From Amanita rubescens (taxonomy: Eukaryota; Basidiomycota; Agaricomycetes; Agaricales; Amanitaceae), in the NCBI GenBank assembly GCA_015039365.1, contig WION01000123.1:62001-126000 (forward strand): 64,000 nt of DNA, read 5' to 3'. Every line of letters begins with the position of its first letter. Positions within the stretch are counted from its first letter, which is position 1. Shown here piece after piece: positions 41,016 to 53,570 of the stretch. The notes under the pieces were generated by a model, which was given only the letters and a program-made list of their open reading frames with translations, was not told the DNA's origin and made no database searches. The position numbers were made by a program, and so were the translations under genes.

Positions 41016-43087
41016 GAGCGGACGTCAATTTTCAACATACGATGATGACTGCAACGCAAGCGGCGCGTACCCAGATTGGTGTTCTTCATTTTTATCTTCT
41101 TTTCCTCTCTTTTTCGTCAAGAGGGAATGACGGAATCGTAGACAGTGAGAGTTCTGGTCAAACTACTCACTGCTCACGGTTTCCTGACCCCAAAGTTTTT
41201 GATTTACGTACCATTTTTTCAACCGTCTTTCCCCTCACCCGTTTGTCAGATTCATCATTCGTATGTTACTTCAAGGTGAGTATTTCCTTTTTCCTGGGAA
41301 AGGTGACTCGGAGGAGAGCAATCTCCTCCCCTCGTGCTCCCTTGCCGTGGGTCCCAGGCTTAAGACTTTCGAGTCGACCAAAGCACGTTAAAAGTTCTTG
41401 CGAGATATAGCTGACCATTGCCAGGCGCTTGAGCGTTAGCAGGGGCAGACGGAGAGATCCGAGCGGAGTGCAAAGCGGGATGAAGAGTCACTCGAGCGCG
41501 CCGCGGCGCTTCAATCAAGCTGCCATCGAAGACCATGCTTCGTTAATCTCTACCCCGTTGTCAGAGCCCGCAACACTCGAAACAATTCAAAGGCAATGTA
41601 CAGGCGGCACTAGAACGAACCGATGTGTACGTCAAATATCTGGCAGGCTGAAGAAGAACAGGAAACGATTGTTCGAGTATGCAAAGTTATCCAGCAATCT
41701 TTTCGTCGCGTACTGACAATCATGTGTAGATCTCTACGTCAGCAGATATTGTCCACTTCATCCTATGCTTAGAGCTCCACCAGGCACCCGCGACGTAGCG
41801 TGCCTCTCATCACTTCTTTTTGTTCACCCCTCGTTGACTGTTTCCGGTAAAGATAGAATTTTAGTTGATATAACACTGCCGAAGTCTCGTCCTCTACATT
41901 TCCCTTCGATTCTGGTACAGTCAATGGCGTTCCTGACGGGACAAGCTGAGCTGAACGCGTGGTGAGTTTCTCGGCTGCGTTGACTAAATCTCTTTGGTTT
42001 AAAAAGACGTTCATAATTGATCAGGTTACGTTGAAAGTCCAGCCTCGAAATTTCTCGTTGAGAAGTACTACAGACGACAAAGTACCGAAGTTCTGGATCG
42101 TAAATACATCAGGTCAAAACAAAAAGCGATTGAAGGACCCTACGATTTTGTAAGTAAACCATAAAGCGGTCGTCACAATAACGATTTTTTCTGCATCAGG
42201 TACTTTAAATCGGCGTCATCATTGAAGCCGTCCAGAATTTCATGGCAATTCAAATCGTTTGACACGGTGTTGCTTGTTATGCTACTATGGCGTCCAAGTC
42301 GTGTTTCGGCTACGCACCCATTGTCCTTCTGAAAATCTTATATTACCAGCCAGCAATCGCTCCCGGAAACTGACAAAATCGCCAAACCCTCTGTTCTCTG
42401 GTTTATTATAACGGTTCTTGAAAGCATTACCTATGGCGCGTTCAAGTTGTTATTAATAAAGCTGTACCGCGAGATTCAATCTACGTCAATTTGCATAAAC
42501 ACCGCTCGAGCATCTTTGGGAATTCAGTCCTAAACAATTCAGTCAACCGGCGCTCATATTGCTGTCGTATCCTCGTAGGAAAGTCTACTTATGGCGCTGC
42601 TCAAGACTCTATGATCCCTTGGCTGCCAGACCTATTCAATCGATCTCGAGAGTCTCAGTCACGCTGTAAGTAAAATATCCCTGGTGTTCGGCGTAGGCCG
42701 TTGTGAACGGTAAACCTTAAGGGACGTCAAGCAGGTTATAAGAGACCCGACACTGGTAGTGCACGATTGTCCCTCCTCCAAGTCCTGTTACTATGTTATT
42801 CGGGTGAGGCTGAACACCCCACCCATAATTCGGCTGCCAAAGTACCTTGAAGATTTGTTCAAGTAATGGCGAACTTCGATCGTAACGCTACACGTTAGAT
42901 TTACTAAACACCAATACCACAGGGAATTACGTTTTTCCTGTCGGAATTTCTCTTCTCCGCCTTTTGATGCAAACTTCAACACTGAACAGTTCAGCCATTG
43001 CTCCGAATATGTTATAATTATTGTGTAACCACTTTGCGAACTAAACACACTGCAACGGAGACACAACATTCATATCTAACAATGCTG
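41016..43087. other. Exon-like fragments, no recognised gene
   Basis: Plus-strand frames at 41429-41716 (basic, Ser/Arg-rich), 41870-41960, 42025-42150 (VQPRNFSLRSTTDDKVPKFW..) and 42200-42330 (YFKSASSLKPSRISWQFKSF..) are separated by donor- and acceptor-like sites and could be one gene, but the junction phases I tried leave stops. The segment 41040-41270 is a close copy of 39490-39700 (GTCAAGAGGGAATGACGGAA.. then GCTCGCGGTT/GCTCACGGTT), so the repeat array extends to about 41280. Confidence 0.35.
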
Positions 43088-44464
43088 TCACAGCATCCTT
43101 GCTCGCTTACACTCTTCGGGCGTCGCCAGAATGATGTCTTGCTTTAGATAAGCATGAGATTTCGCTTCTTTGAACCCTCGCGCTAACGTCAGCTGAGTGT
43201 CAGTTATGATTTCGGGGTCCTTTCAATTTGATGAAGCGAGAGGAACCGAAATGAGTTTGCATAAGATAAGGCGGGGATGGAGCGCACTAACCACTATAAG
43301 CGAACTTCGCACTCCAAATACGGCGTCGCTGGTGACATATGGATCATCTTTCCAGTAAAAAGCTGTTGTAAGCGTCTCATATCCGGGAGCCTGTTTGATA
43401 GGTGTGAAGAGAGGCAGTGCATGAACAAAACTCGACACTGACCTCTATAATGAAGTGGATATGGGCGGGACGATAGGGGTGTCTGCCCAACAAGCCGAGC
43501 AATTTACCCACAGGGCCGTCGTACGGGATGGGGTAAGACAGAGGGCTATAGAACGGGCTCAGAGCCGTCTACCATACCAAAATTAGAAGACGTACACCAC
43601 CGCTCTGAATGCATAGGAACCGTCTTCCGCGGAGTGTAGCTTCCCCCTGCATTCCGGTCCGTCTCTTACATCGTACTGGAACGCGTATCAGATGGATTAA
43701 GGCTTCGATATGCCATACGCACTTGGTTATCATATAAACCGTCACCATCTGTTTCCCACGTCTCGATAGTAGCGCCAGCTATTGGGTTTCCATGTAGATC
43801 AAGAACTTGACCTTCAATGAAGAGATATTCTCCTTTGCCTTCGGACGCGATGGACTCTCCTTGATTGACTTGTGGTTGGACAGATGGTGTCAGAACATAT
43901 GACGTGAATTAATAAATAGATACACACAGTCAGGCGCATCGTCGGTGTGGAATGGTCCAAGTACCGTCGCTTCAGTTGCGCCCGGGGGTTTCGCGTGATC
44001 GATGGCATCAACTAAGGTGGACAAACCAAGTACGTCCGATAAGAGCATGACCTCTGTGTTTTACGTTATGATAGGTTGAAAGTAGGGCGCATCTTTATAC
44101 CTTGTCTCAGATTGGTGGACTTCTGTCCGGCTTCGGTCAAAAATTCAATGGCCGTCCTTCAGATAATCAGCATATGCGATAAACCTAGGTTCGTCTCAGG
44201 TCTCACATCCATTCTTCGCTTGTGAGAGAGGTTTCCCGAGCGAAATCGTGAAGGTGGTTAATCTGCGTGGACAATCAAACACGGGTGATAAGTCATGAAG
44301 AGGACAACTCACGAGGCTCTTAAAAACGAATTTCATTCGATCATTTTGACCTAAAATGACATATGTGGTGAGTCTATCACTCCTCTATCAGAGCGCTATG
44401 TCAACTCACAGTTTGCATTGTTGGCGTGGACGTTACGTGTGACAGTCGAGGCTGTCATATCCAT
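43088..44464 (-). CDS. Intradiol ring-cleavage dioxygenase (catechol/hydroxyquinol 1,2-dioxygenase type), ten exons, 296 aa
   Basis: Exons (high to low) are 44464-44410, 44350-44313, 44262-44207, 44156-44101, 44053-43928, 43868-43723, 43675-43596, 43545-43443, 43390-43292 and 43219-43088; lengths sum to 891 nt with matching phases. The N-terminal dimerisation domain reads DRMKFVFKSLINHLHDFARE..WMTAIEFLTEAGQ and LLSDVLGLSTLVDAIDHAKP. The catalytic domain has ESIASEGKGEYLFIEG, IETWETDGDGLYDNQYDVR, PLSYPIPYDGPVGKLL, RHPYRPAHIHF and APGYETLTTAFY. The Fe(III) ligands are therefore present: Tyr in GLYDNQ, Tyr in SYPIPYDG and the two His of AHIHF. The family opens catechol or hydroxyquinol rings between the hydroxyls in the breakdown of aromatic compounds such as lignin products. 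No exon is long, so the gene is easy to miss. Confidence 0.92.
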
Positions 44465-45113
44465 GGTGTTTGGAAGCTTCCTTGTGTCAATGCCATGTCG
44501 TGTAAAGATGGGGTGTTCAGAGTCGCATTTGGTAGGCTCTTTCTGTTGCCACGTTGAAGGAGCTATAGAGACCATGATGAAAATGGGATCAAAGAGGATA
44601 TAGAAGTTGTTAAGGATCCGACAGTAGCGCTCCTTTATAATAAACTAATCGGAAGTTCGTTTGCGATAATTTCAGAGTTACTAAGTTCGATTAATCAGCT
44701 TTGTAAGTCTGGATTCTTCATGCCATCACGTGGTATCAAACTCTAGCGAATATATAGCATGAAACTGTGGAGGTGCTGCGGGTGTGAACAAATTTGTGGT
44801 GAATTCAACTATCGTGGCACATCATCAATATAAAAACGTGCGCCGAGCGCTGAAATCGCTTAGTTATCGTCCCTGGGCACATACGGATCATCTTTTTGGA
44901 AGGCGAGATGCTAAAATGAGGCAAGCATGCGATGAAGAATTCCACGACACGTAGCGGACTCCACGGTCCGAAGCCGCGGAATGCCGCGTCGCGGTCACAT
45001 GATTTGACGCGAAATCCAAATTTGGAAGCCGACGTCGTACGGGGAAAGTTGAACTTTGTTTACAACCTTGGCATTCCTCCAGTTAGCCACAGGCCCCGCT
45101 ACCACCGTTCGCT
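44465..45113. promoter_or_regulatory. Divergent intergenic region between dioxygenase and kinesin genes
   Basis: About 650 bp between the start codons of two divergent genes. It must hold both promoters, but I see no clear TATA box or known regulatory motif; 44620-44760 is AT-rich. The 69-codon frame at 44932-45141 overlaps the kinesin start and is probably not a gene. Confidence 0.5.
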
Positions 45114-48111
45114 ATGGCCTCCACACAAAAGGTTAGAATAGCGGCGCGCCTAAGGCCTCGTATTGAAGGAGAAATCGACGACCAATCTGTTCAAGTTCAT
45201 CGCTCGGAAGACGGAGGCATGAGTTACATGACGGTACCCAATCCACGAGATCCTACGCAAGTGTTCAAATTTCCGTACGTGTTTGAAATGTAGCCGTCGC
45301 TTATGCTCGTTCGCTTACCCATGCCACAAGATTTTCAAGTTGCTATGATCAAAGTTCAACACAGGAAGAGATTTTCAAAAACGATGTCAAACCATTGATG
45401 GACATCGTTTATAGCGGAGTCGTATGTATGATCATTGACATTAATGAATTCGCTCATGATGATCTGTTTAGACCGTCACTATTTTCGCGTACGGTGTAAC
45501 GTCGTCCGGAAAGACATTCACTATGCAAGGAACCAAGACTGAACCAGGTGTCATTCCCCAGGTGGTGCAGGTATGTCTAAGTTAAAATGCTATGGGCACA
45601 TCTAACGCAGACCACGATTCTAGGCTCTATTTGATAAGGTACCTGACTACCATCAGTACCAAGTATCGCTATCGATGTCGTATATGGAAATATATAAAGA
45701 TGAAGTTTATGATTTACTCGTCAACAGGGAGAACGTATGTGTCGGCTATGTGACAACTTTGTTGGATAGCTTAATTCTTCTAGGCCCCGAAACTGCCAGT
45801 ACGCGAGAATGACGTCGGCATGGTATTTGTCGCAAACCTGACAACACTATCAATTGCTTCCGTGGAGGAATTCGATAGCATATACAACCGTGCCTCCAAA
45901 CATCGGTCCGTCGGAGCAACAAATCTCAACCGAGCGTCGTCCCGGTCACATGCTGTTCTGACAATTGAAGTTACACTGCTCGATCCGGTGGATAACAAAA
46001 GTAACTTCTAATACTCCATCTTGTATAAAAGTATTCAACGCCTGCCAGCTCTGACCGGAAAGATAAATCTTGTTGATTTGGCGGGTTCTGAAAACAATAA
46101 AGTATGTTATGCGCCTCTCCATGCCCTTCGTGCATTAATAACCAACTAGTTAACTGGGAATGACGCGTCCCGCATGGCGGAATCTGCCGCTATCAACAAA
46201 TCGCTTTCTGTTCTCGGTCAGGTCGTACATGCTCTCAATCTAGGCGCGGTACGTCTCTGATGATCATATTTCTATAAGTCTCCTTGCTTACGTTGGTTGT
46301 AGTCCCGAATTCCTTATAGGAATTCAAAGCTCACGCGAATCCTGCAAGACGCTCTTGGTGGTTCATCCGTTGGTCTTTTGATTTGTAACATTGCACCTGG
46401 TATCAAATTTAGACAAGATACCCTTAATACTCTAAAGTAAGTACCGAATGCTCCGACTTGAAACAGATTTCACTTTTTTTTTAGTTTTGCTGTGCGCACC
46501 AAGAACGTGGAGAACAAACCCGTCATCAATGAGCGAGGTATGTATACCCCCTCATTCCCGAGGATGTCCACTTACGACGCGGCCAGATAACCGGCTTCAG
46601 CCAAAGCCCCACTTTGCAGCCGTCACCGCGCAGCCTTCTCAAGGGAAAGCGGCGACGCATATATTGCCGCTCGCCACTGCCGGCAATCCAACTGTGGCTT
46701 CAGCCCGTGGCCGACCCTCCCTCGTACCTGTATCTCGCGTGCCAAGGGCCTCATCTATTGGCATCGCCAACAGTTATCAGCCTTTTACCCTCAATCATGG
46801 TGCTGGCACTCGGAATCGCCGAGGTGTCTCGAGGCAACCAAATGACACGATCATGGAGGAATCCGATAATTCTGGAAGTATAGGATTGATGCTAACGGAG
46901 AAAGAGATTGATGAGCGGGTATGGCTCTGTGTTTAGAACACCTGAGCGTTGTGGCTAACTTGAGGTTTCAATTAGATATCGAAGATCGTGGAGATGGAAG
47001 TCACTCGCAGGCTAGAAGAGCGTTTGAGAGAAAAGGAGCGAGAGGACGAAGAACGCAGGAAGAAGGAAGAAGAGAAAAGAGCTGAAGCTTCTAACTCTTC
47101 GCTATCACGATCACCTTCGAAGAGGGATCGCGATTATTCTTTGCCTTCAGGAGTTCTAACACCTCTTCTCAAGAAGCACAAGGATCTCGATGACGAACTC
47201 AGACAGCGGTTGCAAGAGCTTGAGCAGAAACTGTGTGTGCATTACTTACACTTGCCAACTGATTCTGACCCACCTCAGCGAGCGTGGCAACAAGGAGGTC
47301 CAATTGGCCGACGTCCTCTCTCCTAAATCAAGAAAGAAGACGGGACGAGCTTACGTCGCCCTGGCCAGAGCTCATTCAGAGAAGTGTGCCTTCTCTTCTG
47401 CCGAGTAATAAAGACTAACTACGGTAAAGGGGCGATCTGCAAGTTGCGCTTGATCTCTATCGCAAAGCAGAGACCTACGTTCCAGACAACGATAAACTTA
47501 AAGAGAGGTGGATACTTTTCGTTGTCCATGTCTTCCTTCTTGAACTCTCCACTACGAAACAACATATCTGACTCACCTTTTTCTTTTTTTCTTTTTTAAA
47601 CCATACAACATATCTTGGCATTGCTTGGCAATTTCCGTGCATGTTCGTGCCTACCGCGCAATCGATCCCTGATAGGATCATCGAGATCGAATGGTCCGTG
47701 AAGAACAATACGGTCTTCAAACCTTCACCCAGGAAGCCGAGGAAGACGAAGACAAGGAGAAAGACAAACGCGATCACTCTTGAGTCCGATGCTGAGGACG
47801 AAGGCGCCGATATGGACGAAGTGGCCCAGCAACTAAGAGAGAACAGAGCAAAGCTTAGGACCATCAGAGAAGCGAAGGAGTTTGGAATGGAGATCACCAA
47901 TGTCGACAGTCCTGTCAAGAGCAAACGGCCCTATTCACCGGTTAAGCATGATGCCATCCGCGGAGAAGCTGACACTGCCGAGACGCCTCTCAAGAAGCGG
48001 AAGACAGGGAGTGGGAAACTGACGATGGTGGAGAACAGTGATGATGAAGATAATGAATACGTCCCACCTGGCCGTTCACCGAGGAAGGGCGAGCGAGCGA
48101 TCCTTGCCTAG
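45114..48111 (+). CDS. Kinesin-like motor protein, multi-exon, N-terminal motor
   Basis: The motor domain is assembled over about nine exons: [15 protein letters not shown] (from the ATG), [23 protein letters not shown], the P-loop [28 protein letters not shown], switch [18 protein letters not shown], switch [12 protein letters not shown] and [16 protein letters not shown]. All the nucleotide-binding motifs are present. After the motor come a basic Ser/Pro-rich linker (46590-46920), a highly charged coiled coil ([30 protein letters not shown]), a TPR-like helix pair ([32 protein letters not shown]) and a Lys-rich tail with [11 protein letters not shown] and SDDEDNEY. Layout and basic tail resemble the chromosome-binding kinesins of the KIF22/kinesin-10 group, but that subfamily call is inference. 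The exons between 47250 and 47640 are uncertain. Confidence 0.87.
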
Positions 48112-48598
48112 TCAACAGATAAGCAGTATTCTCGACCCCCTGTACTGTTATACTCTCTTACTCCTCCGATGTTGTTTTACGTATTTTGGCTACATGATAA
48201 GAGAAAGAGTGTTCCTGGGTTCCATGCCCCACGTGCGATGCCGAATTACCCGTTGTCGAGAACTCAAACTGACATTTGACATCTAAGAATCCATGCGCAG
48301 TAGATGCTTGGATAAGATAAGCGTGCCTTGGCTTTCGATGATGACAGCATGGGAAAGAGTTGACCAAATTCGTGCTGTGAAAGGGACATCGTGGCATTGT
48401 GAGCACAGCAATCCAAAGCTGTGATTGATAATGTATTGATGATTGACAGCATCTCATACTCTTTTGACATACGCCATTTGCTTGGTTACGAAGCGCGCGG
48501 AGACTCTGCCCTCAAATAGGTATGCGTGGCATGATCATGGTTTCATTCTTTCCCCGCAGGACCACTTACCCATACCCTCGCCATCCCTCCACAGGCAC
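48112..48598. other. Intergenic; possible upstream exon of the b561 gene
   Basis: No gene is supported. The open frame that contains the b561 start runs upstream to 48443 and includes a CCCCGCAG acceptor at about 48560, so an extra 5' exon is possible. Confidence 0.4.
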
Positions 48599-49446
48599 AT
48601 GTCTACAACCTTGCCATTATTCCCATTCGAAGTGAGAGCGAAGAACCACGCGCTTCTTTGCTCGATTGGGTTCCTCATCATCTTACCCCTGGGAACTCTC
48701 GCGGCTAGATACGCTCGGACGTTCACGAACAAGTGAGTTCTAGTTGCGTAGGCGATGGCGCAAGCTGGAAGAATTCACTCGTGCGCCCGCGCGCTGAAGC
48801 GTTGGAGCCTTTGGACAAGTTTTAATTGAATAACTGCTAATTGCGGTTTGCGCAGATGGTTCTACATTCATTTTGTCATTCAGTTCCTGATTGCTGGCCC
48901 TATCATCTATGCAGGGTGGGCTCTTGGGTATCAAGAGGCGGCTGAAATTGGTTTCCCCAATTTCACAGTGGATAGACATCAGAAAATCGGGCTGGCATTA
49001 TTGATATTGTACCTCGTGCAAGTACTCATAGGGGCCTTGGTCCATTTCATCAAATTCCCCACCCTCCTCCGTGGTCACCGAGCTCCACATAACTATCTTC
49101 ACATATGTCTTGGTTTGGCGACCCTGGCACTTGCAAGTTACCAGGTAAGGAGTTCACGTGCGGGTCGCTATTGACCATTGGAGTCTCTAACACCATGTGA
49201 TACGTCAGGTTCACTATGGTTTATACATTGAGTGGTTTTTCGCTACGGGTGGTCTCCATCTAGTTCCCAAGTCAGCGAAAAACGCTTGGTTGGCCCTAAC
49301 TATAGTAAGTCCTTTTTCTTGCGTTCCATCGGCGCGACCATACATTTGTGCAGGTCTTCTGGGCACTTTACGGCATTGGGTGGGCGTTAATACCTCGTCA
49401 GCTCCGACAAGAGCGAGAATACCGATCGGGGAAATTCGGAAAGTAA
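48599..49446 (+). CDS. Cytochrome b561-type transmembrane protein, four exons, 203 aa
   Basis: Exons 48599-48732, 48856-49144, 49209-49304 and 49354-49446 join in frame to 612 nt. Five or six membrane segments are visible (NHALLCSIGFLIILPLGTLAAR, WFYIHFVIQFLIAGPIIYAG, IGLALLILYLVQVLIGALVH, YLHICLGLATLALASYQV, WLALTIVFWALYGIGWAL). Four His sit where the family binds heme: in KNHALL, VDRHQKIG, APHNYLHI and YQVHYGL. Proteins of this type pass electrons across membranes. In fungi the domain is often joined to an N-terminal DOMON domain; no DOMON is seen here, though a missed 5' exon would not be long enough to hold one. The C-terminal tail is short and basic. Confidence 0.85.
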
Positions 49447-51049
49447 CGAGTGGAAATTTTCCGGATTGTACCGAGAAATAATTAGACCGGAGAGTGCCGT
49501 ACGTTTATAGCGTAAATTGACTGTGGATGCGTTCTATATGAAAACAAGCTTAAAGATGTCATAAGTTCTAAATTCGCTAAGCATGTGGTAGCAGGTGGTA
49601 GCATGTGGCCTCCCGTCCCTTACACCCGGCTTTCCACAGTCTCGGATGGGGCACGGTCAGTTACGTAACGACGCTCAACTATCGCCACTGGCTAGGTTCA
49701 CCTTAAATTTTAAGGCAAAAGGTAAGGGTTCAAGCTTCAAGTGTCTCACTTCGCAGAGTTTGCAAATACAACTGTTGGTATCGGAGTATGTGGGAACATA
49801 CGGGAACGTGTCACAGAATGTCACGCGCGTTTCGTAGCCTACGATCGCGATCGATGATCGAGTCTTTCAAAACGTTCAACGCAGTCGCGCCGCAGTTAGT
49901 AATGGTGAGCATTTGCTAATGCTTTACTAATTTGTGCTATATCATCCCAAGCCTTTGTATTTATTTTTGACACGCCGACGGCGGTGAATGGTACGGAGGA
50001 CTGGTATTGTGTCGCTCCCGTGGTCTCTCCCAAGAGGTTCTTCGTCTCCTTCTTTTGGTCCATTTTTCGTGCATTGGAAGCAGTCGATGCCATTTCCGCC
50101 ACTGCACTTAATAAGCTACGTGATACCAATATACATGGATCTATTAACGAGAACACCCCTCACGGCATTACCATCCTCGATCTACAGCGGTATTCCGCCC
50201 TTTCCGCACGAGAGAATATTGTATGCCTGATAGCTCTCAGTTTTTGTTTATGGCTGGGTACGTCGAATTTTTTAAGTTCAGGGGGTCTGACCTGAGCCAT
50301 GTACCGGCATTCGTGATGGACGAGACGCAAAACGATGTACGGCTTCGCCAAGGGAATGCAGGCCGGTTGTTCCGGACATCCTAAATACCTCACTCAGTCT
50401 TCCGGTGCGACTCCGAATTTATCTTTGCATCGAGGGGTTGAATATAATTATCTGGGATGGACGCTGCTTACGCCCAAGGCGATCGGATCGGCGTGAATTC
50501 GGTGCCGGATCGATGCCGGATCGGACTTGCGTCCTTTTCGTAGCATGTGCCGTGCCACTGTGTCGTCTCTCCGTGCTCCGCATGTCACTCCTTTTTTTAC
50601 GGACGGCGAACAAGAACAAGAACACAGGTCATTTGCTCGTTTTCTCGGGCGATCACCGTTAGAGTGCTCATGCGGGACCAAAAATACTTTTGTGGAAGAA
50701 TGAATTCGCGTTTAGCCAGGTCGGTCGACCTGTCCATCCGGCGGCGCAACGCACATCGGCAATTAAGTAAAATAAAAAAAATATGATACATTCTGTCAAT
50801 AAAACAATATGAACGACATACGAACTAGGGATTCCTGTGCATCAACCAAATTCGCTTATAAAACATAGGGAATTATTGCTACAGCATATATGAAGCAGTC
50901 AAGATGGCAGAATACAAGGGGAGAATAGCGGGGTAGACCGATAAATAAGTCGCTTCAGAGGGTAAAAGTCTAGATAAATATAGAGGAAACTTCCTTCTAC
51001 GGTGGCCGTTTTTTCATTTTCGTATCAGTCGTCAATCCCCCCGAAGAAT
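49447..51049. other. No supported gene
   Basis: The frame at 49984-50295 (103 codons) has no recognised motif. At 50480-50530 the word GGATCGGCG/GCCGGATCG is repeated. The 3' end of the gene at 51050 probably lies around 50800-51000, which is AT-rich. Nothing else is seen. Confidence 0.4.
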
Positions 51050-51956
51050 TTAGGAGTAGCGCGTATGATCCTGAGACCTGCCATATGGGTAGATGGCCCC
51101 GTCTTCAGTTTTCAGCGTGCCCCAGGCACCTGCCATAGAGGGCTGAGTTTGTCCTGGGTACATGTTCGCCATATTTTGTGGTATCATGTATTGGTAGTGG
51201 TCAACTGGACTGTTTGTGTTCGAACTCTCTGGAGACGTCGATTGACGCGGGTGAGAAACAGAGTAGCGAGATCCACTACCCATGGATTGAGTATAGGAAA
51301 CTTGTTTGTGTTGTGGCATCATGGAAGAGCTCATACGAACACCTTGTGACATTCCGAGGACGAAGTCGGGGAAAGGAGTTTGCAAAAACAGTGCACCGAC
51401 AAGCATAGCGGTGGAATTTTGGGCAGGGTAAATAATGATCCCAGCACCAGGAATAGCGTCAACGTTCCAACTTGCAATGGCAATCTGTTAAGAATAGCGT
51501 CAGATTCCCAACCTCGAGGAGGGTCAGTTCAGCAAAGGAAATGCTCTCACGGTCTGAGTCTCAAAGAGGATTCTAGATAACGAGCGAAAGTTACTCTGAT
51601 TCACTGCATTGCTATTTGGATCCGTAAAATGGGTAGGTATGAACGTGCATGTTGGGGGGTTGTTCTGATTAGCCCAGGCGAGGAAATCCCTGAGGACAGT
51701 CGAGTTGTATTTCACATAAGCGAAGAACTGATACGGCCATAGGTCCATCCTGCTACAAGCTTATCAGATATGGACTTCGGCATGAATTGGCCATGTACCT
51801 CTCTCCGTCAGTTTCCACTGCAGTGACATAAACTTGTTGGTTACTGTTTCTATCCGAGGCGCGCATCCCGGTAACGACGAACGAGCCGCGCCACGGAGCC
51901 GCTTGGGATTGGACAACATAAGGCGAGGAGGCGGGGAAGGCGAGGGAATGTGCCAT
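51050..51956 (-). CDS. Conserved-looking protein of unknown function, three exons, 263 aa
   Basis: Exons 51956-51799, 51749-51551 and 51484-51050 join in frame (introns 49 and 66 nt) to 792 nt. The N-terminal 160 residues look like a folded domain (APWRGSFVVTGMRASDRNSN, LWPYQFFAYVKYNSTVLRDF, PTCTFIPTHFTDPNSN, IASWNVDAIPGAGIIIYPAQ, MLVGALFLQTPFPDF). The rest is disordered and rich in Ser, Gln, Met and Tyr, as in transcription-related proteins. I cannot name the family. A distant likeness to the beta-barrel domains of Mediator 25 or SPOC proteins is possible but unproven. The start is supported by the in-frame exon and by stops upstream. Confidence 0.75.
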
Positions 51957-53570
51957 TGTGTGAGGGGATGAGGATACCATAAAACATTGACCGGCTCCCT
52001 TTAACTATTTCGCGATGGCGCGACCTGCACAGGAAAGGCAATCTTGACCGGTTAACGCAACGGAGTCAAAAGCTCGGCCGTAAGCAGGATCCACGACGGA
52101 ACGCAAGGCGTCTATTCAGAAGTCCTCAAAAGTCGCATGGTCGCGTAGCTAGGTGAAAAAGGCACAGATAAATTTACTATCTAGGGACTTCAAACTCGTC
52201 AGTCCCATCCAAATGGGGCACTTACTTGTATCTTTGAGCGGAGAAGTTGGAAACGTCAAGGTGTCCGAATGTAAGTCAGGTTCGGGAGTCGTTCGACTTC
52301 GCAAACGGTCGCGGCGATTTAACCATGGTTTAAAAAAATCATCACTCGGCAGGATCTCGATGATCATTCCGACTAGGCATCGTGAGAGAGATCATGAACA
52401 AATGTATTGGCAATGCTATGCTGAACCTCCGAGAGCGCAATTATCGAGGACATACCAAAGCTAGACCTTGTCGTAACCATTATGACACAGAATTTCAAAA
52501 CGAAAAAGACCGGGTAACAAGCGTAAAAAAAAACAAGGAAAAAATTCGACGCTGGGCAATCGTTTCAAACCGGGGAGAGGGGGAAATCAGCCAAGGTCTT
52601 AGATGATGGTCAGGGAATAATGATCGTGCCACGTTAATTCCACGTTGTCAAGCCCTCCAGCTACACGTGGCAAAACAAGCCCGCCGGAGATCTTTCGCTG
52701 GCCCGCCCGCGCTGCACAAATATAGAAAAGCTCCCAGCGGCCCATCAATCTACGAGAAATCGACTCACACGTCAATGATCTCGAGTGTCAGGCGCTGATG
52801 ACGCGCCTTCACGTGTGCAAAGCGCGTCTGACCGACGTGCCTGTTCGTACGTGATTCCAGGTCACCTGTTGCGTCGGGGCGGAATGATAAGATTGCTTGT
52901 TAGCCGCGGTTCGGCAGTCCACTTAAGCGCCAGGTGAAGGCAGCATATCTCGGAATTCCAATTATCTCACCAGCATCGACCCTAAGTCCTGTGCCTGCCT
53001 ACAAGCTCGAATACTCAGCATCACGTCCGTTAACGACGACGAGCTGAGCCTTTTCAGGCAACCGAGCAGACCAGGATATGTTTTACGCGGCCCGATGTTT
53101 TAAGATGCCGCCAAAGGCTAATTCGTCACTTGCTCGCAATGTGCTTCTCATGCAGGCTGTGCTGGTCAGGGCGCAAGTGCAATCCGAGAGACTGGCCGGG
53201 AAGACTGGTGATCAGGGCTGATGATCCTGGCTTTAGTAGTACACGCCGTCGCATATTGTTTCGCCCTAAGCCCTGGCAGCCTAGTAGGGTCGACGCTGTG
53301 TCCATATGCTCTGGCACAGCCAAATGTCCAAGCTCTACATGGATCCGAAAATTATGACGTCGGAGAATGATGCATCTGATGAGTCTATCACACAGAATGA
53401 TTGATCCAAAAGACTGAATGCCCTCCGTATTCGTTACAAAGATCAATTTAATATTACAGCGCTCATCAAATCGACGGAGATAGCGTATGTACAATATTTC
53501 CTAGATGCTCTTCATGGGGAAAATAGAAAGAAATACACGATGGCGCGGAAACGGCGGATATGCCAATGGG
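51957..53570. other. No supported gene; intergenic between two minus-strand genes
   Basis: Only short frames without motifs are present. The stretch 52620-52960 is GC-rich with CACGTG words at 52664 and 52810, which are general basic helix-loop-helix sites. It is upstream of the 51050-51956 gene and could hold its promoter. Confidence 0.4.
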
